NCBI RefSeq assembly: GCF_013344765.1
Contig: NZ_JABVBF010000013.1
Location: 1 to 34,156 of the forward strand
Reading direction: 5' to 3'
Source of the DNA: Acinetobacter lactucae
GTDB lineage: Bacteria > Pseudomonadota > Gammaproteobacteria > Pseudomonadales > Moraxellaceae
DNA length: 34,156 nt
Part shown: positions 16,136 to 24,934 of the stretch, in pieces
Layout of the letters: each line of letters starts with the position of its first letter
Position numbering within the stretch: position 1 is the first letter of the stretch
Program-made: the position numbers and the translations under genes
The notes under the pieces: generated by a model
The model's database searches: none
The model's input: only the letters and a program-made list of their open reading frames with translations
Told to the model about the DNA's origin: nothing

Positions 16136-16729
16136 ATGACGCAACGTATCAGTGAAGTGGTTAGAAATACCAATGAAACCAAAATTCGAGTTCGTTTAAA
16201 TCTCGACGGTACTGGTCAAGGCACACTAAACACTGGAGTTCCATTTTTAGACCATATGATTGATCAAATCAAGCGACATGGCTTATTTGATATCGATATT
16301 CATTGTGATGGAGACCTCGAAATTGATGATCACCACACTGTAGAAGACTGTGGTATCACGCTTGGACAAGCTTTTGCACAAGCTTTAGGTGATAAAAAAG
16401 GTTTAAAACGCTATGGTCATTTTTATGCACCATTAGACGAAGCTTTATCTCGCGTTGTTGTAGATTTATCTGGTCGTCCGGGATTATTTATGGATATTCC
16501 ATTTACCCGTGCACGCATCGGTACATTTGATGTCGATTTATTTTCCGAGTTTTTCCAAGGTTTCGTAAACCATGCGCTTATGACCTTACACATCGATAAC
16601 TTAAAAGGTAAAAATAGCCACCACCAAATCGAGAGTGTATTTAAAGCGCTAGCTCGTGCTTTACGTATGGCATGTGAAGTTGATCCACGTGCAGAAAACA
16701 CGATTGCATCGACAAAAGGTAGCCTCTAA
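16136..16729 (+). CDS. hisB: Imidazoleglycerol-phosphate dehydratase HisB
   Basis: 197-aa monofunctional IGPD, step 6 of histidine synthesis: removes water from imidazoleglycerol phosphate to give imidazoleacetol phosphate. The manganese-binding signatures HHTVED (66-71) and SHHQIES (161-167) are both present. There is no N-terminal phosphatase domain, unlike E. coli HisB. ATG 16136 has GAGGA at proper distance; an in-frame TTG at 16121 overlaps that site and is rejected. The stop overlaps the hisH start (TAATG), so the two are translationally coupled. Confidence 0.96.
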   Translation: MTQRISEVVRNTNETKIRVRLNLDGTGQGTLNTGVPFLDHMIDQIKRHGLFDIDIHCDGDLEIDDHHTVEDCGITLGQAFAQALGDKKGLKRYGHFYAPLDEALSRVVVDLSGRPGLFMDIPFTRARIGTFDVDLFSEFFQGFVNHALMTLHIDNLKGKNSHHQIESVFKALARALRMACEVDPRAENTIASTKGSL

Positions 16730-17346
16730 TGACACGTATCGCGTTACTTGATTATGGCATGGGCAATCTACACTCAGCAGCGAAAGCTCTTGAGCATGTG
16801 GGCGCTACAGTCGATGTGACCAATGATCCAAAGTTAATTGCACAAGCCGACAAAATTGTTTTCCCGGGCGTTGGTGCGATGCGTGACTGCATGCAAGGTA
16901 TGCGTGAAGCAGGGATTGATGAAGTAGTACGTAAAGCTGCTTTTAATAAACCTGTTCTTGCAATTTGTGTAGGCATGCAAGCGCTACTACAAAGTTCAGA
17001 AGAAAATGGCGGCGTAGATGCACTGGGTATTTTTGATGGTGTTGTAAAACACTTTCCTCAAATGGAAGGTTTAAAAGTGCCGCACATGGGCTGGAATCAG
17101 GTTCACCAACTGGACCCGAGCCATCCAATGTGGAACAACATCGAACAAGATGCTCGTTTTTACTTTGTACATAGCTACTATGTTGAACCTAAAGATGAAA
17201 GCGTTGTAGCTGCAACTTGTGATTATGGTGTGAACTTCTGCACAGCAATTCACAAAGATAATTTATTCGCGACTCAATTCCACCCAGAAAAAAGTCACAC
17301 TGCTGGCTTGCAGTTACTGAAAAACTTTGTGGAATGGAATATTTAA
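16729..17346 (+). CDS. hisH: Imidazole glycerol phosphate synthase glutaminase subunit HisH
   Basis: 205-aa class I glutamine amidotransferase. It hydrolyses glutamine and passes ammonia to HisF, whose gene lies about 6 kb downstream. The nucleophile is C80 (AICVGMQ); H185 and E187 in FHPEKSH complete the triad; the oxyanion region is PGVGA (46-50). Start ATG 16729 overlaps the hisB stop by one base. A terminator follows, so hisB-hisH form a two-gene unit. Confidence 0.96.
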   Translation: MTRIALLDYGMGNLHSAAKALEHVGATVDVTNDPKLIAQADKIVFPGVGAMRDCMQGMREAGIDEVVRKAAFNKPVLAICVGMQALLQSSEENGGVDALGIFDGVVKHFPQMEGLKVPHMGWNQVHQLDPSHPMWNNIEQDARFYFVHSYYVEPKDESVVAATCDYGVNFCTAIHKDNLFATQFHPEKSHTAGLQLLKNFVEWNI

Positions 17347-17361
17347 ACTGATTTAAAACTG

Positions 17362-17396
17362 AAAAGATCAGGTCTAGATGGCCTGATCTTTTTTTT
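17362..17396 (+). terminator. Terminator of hisBH
   Basis: AAAAGATCAGG / CCTGATCTTTT stem with 9-base loop and T run. Confidence 0.88.
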
Positions 17397-17495
17397 ATTT
17401 ACAATAACAACTAATCATTTATAGAATGATGTTTTATTCAACAAAATATTGAATATTTATACTTTTAAATAAAACCAAATGATCAGGAAAACAAA

Positions 17496-18044
17496 ATGAA
17501 TTCACCTTTTGAAAATCAGCCACTTCAACAAGATTCACCCTTTAAAGCTAGTGGTCGTTTTGGGCGACTCTCTTATGCTGCTTGGACATTCCTATTTTCA
17601 CTTGTCATTGTGATCGCCATTCTTATTATTGCTTTCACTTTTGGACTAACAACTAGTGAAGATTTAAGCGGTCTTTCCACCGCAGGAATGATTGTTTTAG
17701 GTATTGTTTATATTGCCTGTATCTATGTCAGCTTTATATTTACTATTCGCCGCTTACATGACCGCAATAATACAGGGTGGCTATCATTACTGATGCTGAT
17801 CCCTGCTGTAAACTTTATTTTTATGATTTATCTATTTGCGGCAAAAGGTACTGAGGGCACTAATGATTATGGTCCACAGCGCCCAACTCTTGGCTGGGAG
17901 CGTGTTTTAGGCTGGATTTATATTATCCTGATTCCACTTGCTTTTGTTTTTGCTATTGTTGCCACAATCATGGCTCCAACCTATGAAGGCTATGTTGAGA
18001 AAAGCGAAAGTGTGGTCATTGGTACCCCTTCTCAGTCTCAATAA
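17496..18044 (+). CDS. DUF805 inner-membrane protein
   Basis: 182-aa membrane protein. Hydrophobic segments lie at about 29-50, 63-86, 97-114 and 138-160. The DUF805 hallmarks RRLHDRNNTGW (about 86-96) and the following GTNDYGP are clear, as is the N-terminal GRFGRLSYAAW. Function of DUF805 is not known. ATG 17496 follows AGGA. Sits between histidine operons on the same strand, but terminators on both sides show it is separately transcribed. Confidence 0.85.
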   Translation: MNSPFENQPLQQDSPFKASGRFGRLSYAAWTFLFSLVIVIAILIIAFTFGLTTSEDLSGLSTAGMIVLGIVYIACIYVSFIFTIRRLHDRNNTGWLSLLMLIPAVNFIFMIYLFAAKGTEGTNDYGPQRPTLGWERVLGWIYIILIPLAFVFAIVATIMAPTYEGYVEKSESVVIGTPSQSQ

Positions 18045-18059
18045 TTTTTAAAGACATTC

Positions 18060-18085
18060 ATAAAGCCTAGTCCTCTAGGCTTTAT
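18060..18085 (+). terminator. Terminator after the DUF805 gene
   Basis: ATAAAGCCTAG-TCCT-CTAGGCTTTAT, perfect 11-base arms; the T tract is short. Confidence 0.65.
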
Positions 18086-18129
18086 TCATATATAAAGTGA
18101 ATAGCTCAATTCTTTTGTACGCTATAAAT

Positions 18130-18774
18130 ATGTCTGAAGCCGTTGCCCTCCTTGATAATAAAGCCTCTATTCAGCAGCTACCCCCTTTTGAAAATCTTAA
18201 CCAACAGAATATTGTGGTGATTGAGAATATTGAGCAATGCAAAACTATTGAAGAAGAATTAAAAGCAGCGATCTTTTTAGGATTTGATTCCGAATCTAAA
18301 CCGACATTTCGAGTGGGCGAAGTCTCGACAGGTCCACACTTAATTCAACTTGCCACTGAACATAAAGCCTATTTATTTCATGTCAATTCATCAACTTTAA
18401 AATTTTTACAGCCAATTTTATCGAACCCAAAACAACTTAAAGTCGGCTTTGGTCTTAAAAATGATAAGCACATTTTTCATAAAAAAGGTATTGAGCTGGA
18501 AAGTTGTGTCGATCTTGCGAAAGGATTTAGTCACTTTGGTTTTAAGCAGCAAATGGGCTTACAAAAAGCAGTAGCTCTGTTATTTGGGCAGTACCTTGCA
18601 AAGTCGAAAAAAGTTGGAACTTCAAATTGGGCGCGAAAGCCACTGACACCACAGCAAATCAGTTATGCCGCTGCCGATGCGTATGCTGCATTATTGGTAT
18701 TTGAAGCACTCAGAAAACAAAGTCTATTACCGAGTCACATTTCACAAACCATTCAAACCGCACTTCAAGCGTAA
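18130..18774 (+). CDS. DEDD-type 3'-5' exonuclease (RNase D-like)
   Basis: 214-aa protein that is essentially one DnaQ/RNase D-like exonuclease domain. Exo I carries the D-x-E pair (FLGFDSESKP), Exo II lies in VGFGLKNDKHIF, and Exo III is YAAADAYAALLVFE, the Y-x3-D form of DEDDy enzymes. It lacks the HRDC domains of RNase D, so it resembles the short stand-alone exonucleases; RNA or DNA substrate is open. I start at ATG 18130; a GTG at 18097 is in frame but neither has a good ribosome site. Followed by hisA after 94 bases. Confidence 0.82.
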   Translation: MSEAVALLDNKASIQQLPPFENLNQQNIVVIENIEQCKTIEEELKAAIFLGFDSESKPTFRVGEVSTGPHLIQLATEHKAYLFHVNSSTLKFLQPILSNPKQLKVGFGLKNDKHIFHKKGIELESCVDLAKGFSHFGFKQQMGLQKAVALLFGQYLAKSKKVGTSNWARKPLTPQQISYAAADAYAALLVFEALRKQSLLPSHISQTIQTALQA

Positions 18775-18868
18775 AGTTATAAAAGTCTTTTCTAAGGCTT
18801 AGCGATTGATCAATACTTTGCTAAGATGTGCACAATTTCATAATCATGATGAAGCAAGGAGCGGAAGC

Positions 18869-19600
18869 ATGCTAATCATTCCAGCAATTGACCTGAAAGA
18901 TGGTAAATGTGTGCGTTTAAAACAAGGGCGTATGGAAGACGATACCGTTTTCTCTGACGATCCGGTTGCAACTGCCCAGCATTGGGTAAATGAAGGCGCA
19001 CGTCGTTTGCATTTGGTCGATTTGAATGGTGCTTTCGCAGGTACGCCTATTCATAAACCTGTTGTTGAAGCAATTGCAAAAGCTCAGCCAGAATTACCAA
19101 TTCAAATCGGTGGTGGTATTCGTTCATTAGAAACGATTGAACACTACTTAGAAGCTGGCGTGACTTTTGTCATTATTGGTACAAAAGCAGTTCAAGAACC
19201 TGAATTTGTAGAAGAAGCATGTAAGCGTTTTGCAGGCCACATCATTGTCGGTATTGATGCCATGAATGGCATGGTTGCAACTGACGGATGGGCAAACGTT
19301 ACTGATGTTAAAGCAACAGATTTAGCAAAACGTTTTGCAGACGCAGGCGTGTCTAGCATTGTTTATACCGACATTGCGCGTGACGGCATGATGCAAGGTG
19401 TAAATGTTGAGCAGACTGTAAACTTGGCTCAATACTCAGGCTTACCAGTCATTGCTTCAGGTGGTGTAACCAACCTTGATGATGTTCGTAACTTAAAAGG
19501 TCAACCAGGTATTTTAGGTGCAATCACAGGCCGTGCAATTTATGAAGGTACTCTAAACCTTCGTGAAGCTCAGCTTTTGTTAGATGAAAACCGTCTTTAA
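18869..19600 (+). CDS. hisA: Phosphoribosylformimino-5-aminoimidazole carboxamide ribotide isomerase HisA
   Basis: 243-aa TIM barrel catalysing the Amadori isomerisation of ProFAR to PRFAR, the substrate of HisF-HisH. Catalytic aspartates D8 (IPAIDL) and D130 (VGIDAMNG) are present, and phosphate loops IGGGIR and SGGV match the family. ATG 18869 has AAGGAG at 18856-18861; the frame is open further upstream but that part is not HisA-like. Own terminator downstream. Confidence 0.96.
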   Translation: MLIIPAIDLKDGKCVRLKQGRMEDDTVFSDDPVATAQHWVNEGARRLHLVDLNGAFAGTPIHKPVVEAIAKAQPELPIQIGGGIRSLETIEHYLEAGVTFVIIGTKAVQEPEFVEEACKRFAGHIIVGIDAMNGMVATDGWANVTDVKATDLAKRFADAGVSSIVYTDIARDGMMQGVNVEQTVNLAQYSGLPVIASGGVTNLDDVRNLKGQPGILGAITGRAIYEGTLNLREAQLLLDENRL

Positions 19601-19612
19601 TTTTTAAGATGT

Positions 19613-19640
19613 AAAAAAGAGCCGCTTTAGGCTCTTTTTT
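19613..19640 (+). terminator. Terminator of hisA
   Basis: AAAAAAGAGCC / GGCTCTTTTTT around GCTTTA. Also faces the XRE-cupin gene and could serve both strands. Confidence 0.88.
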
Positions 19641-19666
19641 ATTGTGGCTATAAAATTTTTTTCAAA

Positions 19667-20218
19667 TCAATAAACCACATTACGAATAAATTTAAGTATT
19701 TGATTTCCACTATTAATATAGGTGTAAGTCACTGAACTGGCATATATCAACGAAGAACCAGCAATGATGGTTTTTGAGCTATCTGCAAATTGTATGGTCA
19801 ACTCACCTTCTAATACATAAATAAGCTCTTGCCATCCTTCTGGGTCTGCTTCAGCAACATAAGACTCCCCTACTGCTAATGACCATGTCCAAAGCTCAAC
19901 TTGCGAACGGGAAGGAACTGAAGCAAGAAAAGTTGCCTTGCTTTCTTCCTTTTCACCTTGCCAAGCGAGTGCATTTACTAGGCCATGTTCTTTTAGCTCA
20001 GGCGCACTCACAATTGTTCTAAAATCTACTCCCAATACTGCCGCAATCGCATCGAGTTTAGCCAAGCTAATATTAACTTGCCCTGTTTCCAAAGCTGCAA
20101 TGGTCCGTCTACTTACCCCTGCCTGATCGGCCAAGTCCTGTTGGCTTAAATCTCGTTCATCTCGTAATGAACGGATATTTGTGCCGACATGCTGTAAAAC
20201 GGTACTGGACTGGCTCAT
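19667..20218 (-). CDS. XRE-cupin transcriptional regulator
   Basis: 183-aa two-domain regulator: lambda-repressor-like helix-turn-helix at about 12-68 (LSQQDLADQAGVSRRTIAALE) and a C-terminal cupin at about 105-180 (WQELIYVLEGELTIQF), which usually binds a small ligand. The family often controls an adjacent transport or catabolic gene. It is divergent from a DMT exporter, and two palindromes related by sequence fill the shared promoter region, which argues that it controls the exporter and itself. ATG 20218 has a poor ribosome site. The ligand is unknown. Confidence 0.88.
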   Translation of the reverse strand: MSQSSTVLQHVGTNIRSLRDERDLSQQDLADQAGVSRRTIAALETGQVNISLAKLDAIAAVLGVDFRTIVSAPELKEHGLVNALAWQGEKEESKATFLASVPSRSQVELWTWSLAVGESYVAEADPEGWQELIYVLEGELTIQFADSSKTIIAGSSLIYASSVTYTYINSGNQILKFIRNVVY

Positions 20219-20241
20219 AAATTAACGCAGCAAATAAAATA

Positions 20242-20259
20242 TGAGCAATATATTGCACA
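20242..20259. promoter_or_regulatory. Operator 1, XRE-cupin / DMT promoter region
   Basis: TGAGCAATATATTGCACA with perfect core GCAATATATTGC. Shares the TATATTGCAC half with operator 2, 39 bases away centre to centre. Confidence 0.65.
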
Positions 20260-20280
20260 AAATAGAAGAATAGCGCAACA

Positions 20281-20298
20281 TGTGCAGTATATTGCACA
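20281..20298. promoter_or_regulatory. Operator 2, XRE-cupin / DMT promoter region
   Basis: TGTGCAGTATATTGCACA, arms TGTGCA/TGCACA perfect. It ends 19 bases before the DMT ATG. Confidence 0.65.
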
Positions 20299-20317
20299 AT
20301 TTATTCTGATTTTGAGT

Positions 20318-21220
20318 ATGTCACCAATTTCTTTAAGTTCAAACAAAGCCCCACAGTTAGCTCTCATTTTGATTACGATCATTTGGGGTGGAACATTTCT
20401 TACCGTTCAATATGCACTGAACTTTTCGTCGCCTATGTTTTTTGTAGGCTGTCGTTTTGCTGTAGCAGCTCTGACTTTGCTACTTATTTCATTAAAAAGT
20501 ATGAAAGGAGTCACTTTAAAAGATTTAGGCGCGGGTTGTGCAATTGGTCTTGTAATTGCGGCAGGTTATGGTACACAAACGATAGGTCTTCAAACCATTC
20601 CAAGTAGTGAGTCGGCTTTTTTAACAGCGCTCTATGTCCCGCTTGTCCCTATTTTAATGTGGCTCATCTTTAGAAAAACTCCACATATCATGACTTGGGT
20701 GGGAGCTGCTCTTGCCTTTGCTGGCCTTGTTTTATTGACAGGCAATGGTTTCGAGAAAATTTCCTTAAGTTTTGGGCAGCTTTTAACAGTACTGGGTGCC
20801 TTTGCAATTGCTTTAGAAATTATTTTTATTAGCTACTTTGCTGGAAAGGTAAATTTACGCCGCGTTACGATTATTCAACTCGGTGTCGCATCTCTACTTT
20901 CTTTTGCCATTATGCCTGTCGTGGGTGAACATACGATTCCAGCATTTTCATGGCCCCTAGTAATTATTGCGGTTGCATTAGGTTTAGCGAGTGCGCTCAT
21001 TCAATTTGTGATGAACTGGGCTCAACGTGTGGTTGACCCTTCACGTGCTGCAATTATTTATGCGGGAGAGCCTGTTTGGGCAGGAATTATTGGTCGAATT
21101 GCGGGTGAGCGTTTGCCATTGCTTGCTCTTCTGGGTGGAGCATTAGTAGTTTTAGGTGTCTTAGTCAGCGAGCTAAAACTTAAGTTGCCAATTAAAAAAA
21201 CGAAAAGAATTCGAGAATAA
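20318..21220 (+). CDS. EamA/DMT-family transporter
   Basis: 300-aa membrane protein with about ten hydrophobic segments and the two-fold EamA repeat (IIWGGTFLTVQYAL near the start; AAIIYAGEPVWAGIIG near 240). These carriers export amino acids or other metabolites; substrate cannot be told. ATG 20318 is chosen because an in-frame GTG at 20282 lies inside operator 2. Divergent from the XRE-cupin regulator and probably its target. Convergent terminator with the next gene. Confidence 0.87.
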   Translation: MSPISLSSNKAPQLALILITIIWGGTFLTVQYALNFSSPMFFVGCRFAVAALTLLLISLKSMKGVTLKDLGAGCAIGLVIAAGYGTQTIGLQTIPSSESAFLTALYVPLVPILMWLIFRKTPHIMTWVGAALAFAGLVLLTGNGFEKISLSFGQLLTVLGAFAIALEIIFISYFAGKVNLRRVTIIQLGVASLLSFAIMPVVGEHTIPAFSWPLVIIAVALGLASALIQFVMNWAQRVVDPSRAAIIYAGEPVWAGIIGRIAGERLPLLALLGGALVVLGVLVSELKLKLPIKKTKRIRE

Positions 21221-21247
21221 AAAAGAGAGCTTAACGCTCTCTTTTTT
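21219..21247. terminator. Bidirectional terminator, DMT / thrB operon
   Basis: AAAAAAGAGAGC / GCTCTCTTTTTT around TTAAC. Confidence 0.9.
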
Positions 21248-21252
21248 ATTTA

Positions 21253-21648
21253 TTAAGGTAGATACATCGGTCGGTTATCATTTAACGCAATCAAGCCGCG
21301 AATTGCACGATATACAATCCAAATCCAAGCAGCAGCAATCACGCCGACACAGAATACAGTCGATGAAATGGCAACGCCTGCAAATAGATCAGTATTTTCA
21401 CCCGTGAAGAACAAGAAAATAAACGGCAAAAAGGCAATAATATTCCAAGCCAAGTACCACCAGAATGTTCTGATTTGCCATGTAAAGTGGCTCGCAAAAA
21501 TCGAGCCTTGGACATCAGACCGTTTTACGTAGTTAATAATTAAAGCAATAATCGCAAGTAAGCCGCCTGTAAAAATGGCAACAATATAAAGTACATACAA
21601 AATAAGTGTTAAAGTACGATTTGGATCTTGGTCGATAGAACTATTCAT
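21253..21648 (-). CDS. Small membrane protein, DUF4870-like
   Basis: 131-aa protein with three to four membrane segments (about 15-38, 58-77, 90-120). The segment NYVKRSDVQGSIFASHFTWQIRTFW resembles the conserved middle of DUF4870/Tic20-like small membrane proteins; this is a resemblance, not a firm match. ATG 21648 has AGAGG upstream; a TTG five codons earlier overlaps that site. Last gene of the apparent thrB operon, 36 bases after the cold-shock/DUF1294 gene. Function unknown. Confidence 0.75.
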   Translation of the reverse strand: MNSSIDQDPNRTLTLILYVLYIVAIFTGGLLAIIALIINYVKRSDVQGSIFASHFTWQIRTFWWYLAWNIIAFLPFIFLFFTGENTDLFAGVAISSTVFCVGVIAAAWIWIVYRAIRGLIALNDNRPMYLP

Positions 21649-21684
21649 TTTTATACCTCTCAAGTTTAATAAAACGATTTACTT

Positions 21685-22314
21685 TTATGAGCCCCGCAAC
21701 ACATTTAAGGGAGAAATTAGCCACAAAATCAAAAGTAAATGAAAGAATATGGTACAAAAATAAATCTTACGAAATGGTTGTTTTTGTGTTTTATGTCTCA
21801 GTTTTTGTTGTGCCCACCACGCAGCAGGCCAGCCTCCTAAAAAGCTGACAATATGTAATGTTTGCTCAGGCACACGGCGATTGCCTAGTTGTGCTGCTTC
21901 TTTATCTTGTGAATATAGCCAGTAACTCAGCACATTTATCATCAAAACAAACAATAAGGTATAGGCTGGTAAAATATGAATAAAACTCATAATTCCCATT
22001 AAAACAAAATAAAACACAATCCCCATTTGCATAGCGGACCATGGACTGGCTTGAAAAGATGATTCCGCTTTTGCAGGCCTTGAAGCTTTCCGGGTTTGAG
22101 AGGCTTTTAAATAGGTGACCTGCTGGGCACGAAAGCGACCACGTTCATCAAGGATAACCAGGTATTCCAATGCACAGCCAATAATTGGCCGAGGACCGGG
22201 GCGTGCAAAATCTTTGATATGCAAAAAGACTCGCTCTTTTTCAGCATCATCCGGCTGAATAAAACCATAACCTTTTTCGTCGAACCATTCGACTAAACGC
22301 CCCTGATCTCGCAT
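21685..22314 (-). CDS. Cold-shock domain fused to DUF1294 membrane domain
   Basis: 209-aa fusion. Residues 1-65 are a cold-shock fold (GRLVEWFDEKGYGFIQP, then VFLHIKDF, the RNP motifs). Residues about 95-205 hold DUF1294 with membrane segments and the conserved DKEAAQLGNRRVPEQTLH and GGWPAAWWAQ. This pairing is known in proteobacteria; it could place a nucleic-acid-binding domain at the membrane, role unknown. ATG 22314 is chosen over ATG 22320 because AAGGGA is too close to the latter. It begins 12 bases after thrB, so co-transcription is likely. Confidence 0.87.
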   Translation of the reverse strand: MRDQGRLVEWFDEKGYGFIQPDDAEKERVFLHIKDFARPGPRPIIGCALEYLVILDERGRFRAQQVTYLKASQTRKASRPAKAESSFQASPWSAMQMGIVFYFVLMGIMSFIHILPAYTLLFVLMINVLSYWLYSQDKEAAQLGNRRVPEQTLHIVSFLGGWPAAWWAQQKLRHKTQKQPFRKIYFCTIFFHLLLILWLISPLNVLRGS

Positions 22315-22326
22315 CTTCATTCCCTT

Positions 22327-23277
22327 TTATGCTTTTACATGACTTAAACGGTCTTGCATCATTGCTCGCATTTCTTGCGGGTCTTTTTGCAAAATGTCGT
22401 CGCCTGTACGTCCTTCTTCTTTATTTTTTTGTGCAACTTGTAAACGCATTGACCAAAAACGGCAAGCCGCCATTGCCAAGAATACATCTAAACATGCAAG
22501 TTCATCTGAGGTCAGCGCACGAACTTTTTGGTAAGCTGCTAAGTAAGCGGCTACTTTGTCTGAGTTTAAATGCGCTGCTGGATATTCGGTACAAAAATCA
22601 TTGATGGTAATCGCGATATCAAATAGCAATTCATCTTGATTTAATTCGTAAAAATCTAGAATACCTTGTAGCTGCTCACCTTCAAACAAAGTATTGTCAC
22701 GGAACAAATCTGAGTGAATAAAACCTGTTGGTCGGTTTGAGTACTGCGCTGTTTTAGCATTAAAAGCTTGATAAACCTGCTCAAGTAACACTTGGTCATC
22801 TTGAGTCATATTGGGTTTAAGCTGTTCTGCAACGCCTGTCCAGTATTGGTGATCACGTCGATATTCACGCTCAAGCGGAAAATCTTGTAAAGCCACATGC
22901 AGTTTCGCCTGTGCATCGGCAATCGCAGCAACTTGCGCCACTGTGGTTTGCATGGGATGGTGTCCCATTAAACGTGGAGCAATCTGTGCAGGCTTTTCTG
23001 CAATCACATGAACTGCTTGTCCGCTATGTTTTAACGGCACAGCGACAGGGACATCATGAGTTCCCAATTGTTCAAGAACAGGAATGAGTTCGCCTGCCCC
23101 TTGTGCGTCTAATTCTTCAAACACGGTGAGTACATATTGCTTGCGGTTTACATCAACCAAAAAATAATTGGTGTTTTGAATACCTCCCTGAATTGGGTTC
23201 AGCTCCAACACCTCTAATCCATAAGGTGCAGCAAAGGCGCGAACTTCATCTAAACTCAACGGGGTATAAACCGACAT
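22327..23277 (-). CDS. thrB: Homoserine kinase (APH-fold ThrB)
   Basis: 316-aa kinase of the aminoglycoside-phosphotransferase fold, the ThrB form used by pseudomonads and Acinetobacter instead of the GHMK enzyme. It phosphorylates homoserine for threonine synthesis. Landmarks: MSVYTPLS start, nucleotide loop GGIQNTNYF, catalytic loop GFIHSDLFRDNTLF (D and N) and metal-binding ILDFYE. ATG 23277 has AGG seven bases upstream; the frame runs 18 codons further but without family similarity. First gene of a three-gene unit with the CSD-DUF1294 and small membrane proteins. Divergent from hisF. Confidence 0.92.
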   Translation of the reverse strand: MSVYTPLSLDEVRAFAAPYGLEVLELNPIQGGIQNTNYFLVDVNRKQYVLTVFEELDAQGAGELIPVLEQLGTHDVPVAVPLKHSGQAVHVIAEKPAQIAPRLMGHHPMQTTVAQVAAIADAQAKLHVALQDFPLEREYRRDHQYWTGVAEQLKPNMTQDDQVLLEQVYQAFNAKTAQYSNRPTGFIHSDLFRDNTLFEGEQLQGILDFYELNQDELLFDIAITINDFCTEYPAAHLNSDKVAAYLAAYQKVRALTSDELACLDVFLAMAACRFWSMRLQVAQKNKEEGRTGDDILQKDPQEMRAMMQDRLSHVKA

Positions 23278-23389
23278 GGAAAACCTGCAAAAAACATCTG
23301 TGAAGTTTGATAGAATACCTCTTCCCTCCATGAAGGTGTAGCGCCTGTGTAGGAACTTTCACCAACGGCGATTATTTTTGGAAAAAGCT

Positions 23390-24148
23390 ATGCTTGCTAA
23401 ACGTATTATTCCTTGCCTAGACGTTGATAACGGACGCGTAGTTAAAGGCGTTCAATTCCTCGATATTCGTGATGCTGGCGACCCTGTTGAAGTGGCACGT
23501 CGTTATAACGAACAAGGTGCAGATGAAATTACCTTTTTAGACATTACCGCTACACATCATGGACGCGATACCACTTACCGTACTGTTGAACGTATGGCCG
23601 AGACTGTATTTGTGCCATTAACTGTCGGTGGTGGTGTACGTAAGGTTGAAGATATTCGCGCGTTATTAAATGCAGGTGCAGACAAAGTGAGCATTAACTC
23701 GGCTGCCGTATTTAACCCTGAATTTGTTCAAGAAGCGTCACAGCACTTTGGTGCGCAATGTATTGTGGTTGCGATTGATGCCAAAAAAACTGGCGACAAC
23801 AAATGGGAAATCTTTACCCACGGTGGTCGTAAACCAACCGGTATTGATGCGATTGAATGGGCTGTGAAAATGGCTGACTACGGTGCGGGCGAGTTACTCA
23901 TTACCAGTATGGATGCCGACGGTACGAAAGCGGGCTACGACATTGCTTTAATGCGTGCTATTAATGATCGCGTGACTATTCCAACAATTGCTTCAGGTGG
24001 TGTAGGTAACTTACAACATCTTGCAGACGGGATTTTACAAGGTGGTGCCGATGCAGTATTGGCAGCAAGTATTTTCCACTTTGGCCAATATACGATTCCA
24101 GAAGCTAAGCAATATTTGGCTGAACAAGGCATTGAAATGCGCTTGTAA
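23390..24148 (+). CDS. hisF: Imidazole glycerol phosphate synthase cyclase subunit HisF
   Basis: 252-aa TIM barrel. With HisH it turns PRFAR and ammonia into imidazoleglycerol phosphate and AICAR. Catalytic D11 (PCLDVD) and D130 (VVAIDAKK) are present, as are the phosphate loops VGGGVR and SGGVG. ATG 23390 follows GGAAAAAG; a TTG four codons earlier is rejected. Separated from hisA by about 3.8 kb of other genes, and ends in its own terminator. Confidence 0.96.
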   Translation: MLAKRIIPCLDVDNGRVVKGVQFLDIRDAGDPVEVARRYNEQGADEITFLDITATHHGRDTTYRTVERMAETVFVPLTVGGGVRKVEDIRALLNAGADKVSINSAAVFNPEFVQEASQHFGAQCIVVAIDAKKTGDNKWEIFTHGGRKPTGIDAIEWAVKMADYGAGELLITSMDADGTKAGYDIALMRAINDRVTIPTIASGGVGNLQHLADGILQGGADAVLAASIFHFGQYTIPEAKQYLAEQGIEMRL

Positions 24149-24161
24149 GCTTATTGATATT

Positions 24162-24191
24162 TAAAGGGGCGATATGCCCCTTTATTTTTTT
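24162..24191 (+). terminator. Terminator of hisF
   Basis: TAAAGGGGC-GATAT-GCCCCTTTA plus seven T. Its T tract overlaps the stop codon of the convergent hydroxylase gene. Confidence 0.88.
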
Positions 24192-24825
24192 ATGCAGCAC
24201 CATCTATTTCTTCTTCAATAGGAAGTTCTAGTTTTTCTTTTTTCTCGACCCATTTTGAAGGAAAGATTTTCTCTACTGCTTGAGACAATGGTCTAGCAAG
24301 CACTGTAGGCAACCTTACTCCCAAAGGGTTTTGTTCTTTTAAATCTGCTGAAGACACCACACGTGTTCCCATCACATAATCAAACCAAGGCTTGGTCACA
24401 CACCAATTGGCATCTTGATTAGAGTTCATATGATGGTCGTAATGCCATGGAATTTTACGCTTTGCCCAGTCAGGCTCTAAATGTGCACGGCGATGAATAT
24501 AATAATAATTACCAGCGCTATACCAAGCTGCGAGTGCCATACCTTTTGAAAACGGATAAAAAATTGCACTTGAAACGGTTGCTACGACTGCCAGTGAAAT
24601 TAACTCATTTTTAGTTCGCCAGTTTCCAACGCCCTCCACATAGCAATCATCATGAAAATGTTGTTTGCGCACTTCACGGTGGTGTGCCCAATGGGATTCC
24701 ATGCTTTTGGGCACAGGGCTATAACGTGGTTTTCCGGCACGGTGTACGCCATGCAAAATATATTTGTGTGCCACCCATTCGAAAGCATTCGCAACCGCAA
24801 TACCAGCAATAAACCCTTTTAACAT
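24190..24825 (-). CDS. Fatty acid hydroxylase/sterol desaturase-family membrane enzyme
   Basis: 211-aa di-iron membrane oxygenase. Histidine boxes are visible in order: HKYILH (H-x4-H), HWAHH, HRRAH and HYDHH, the set seen in fatty-acid hydroxylases and CrtZ-type carotene hydroxylases. Hydrophobic stretches flank them. Substrate is unknown; no carotenoid genes are near, so a lipid is more likely. ATG 24825 follows AGGAG; a GTG one codon earlier is possible. Divergent from an AraC regulator, which may control it. Acidic C-terminal tail. Confidence 0.82.
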   Translation of the reverse strand: MLKGFIAGIAVANAFEWVAHKYILHGVHRAGKPRYSPVPKSMESHWAHHREVRKQHFHDDCYVEGVGNWRTKNELISLAVVATVSSAIFYPFSKGMALAAWYSAGNYYYIHRRAHLEPDWAKRKIPWHYDHHMNSNQDANWCVTKPWFDYVMGTRVVSSADLKEQNPLGVRLPTVLARPLSQAVEKIFPSKWVEKKEKLELPIEEEIDGAA

Positions 24826-24934
24826 CACCTAACTCCTTTTTCTTTTTATTCATAATATAAAATTCGTTATGCTTGGTATTGACCAGAATTTATGGTTTCA
24901 TTGACAAATCACGACAATAAAGAGGTGGTTAAGG

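Noticed and set aside
20282-20317. GTG start for the DMT transporter
   Set aside because: It lies inside the operator palindrome and adds a leader not seen in the family; ATG 20318 is better.
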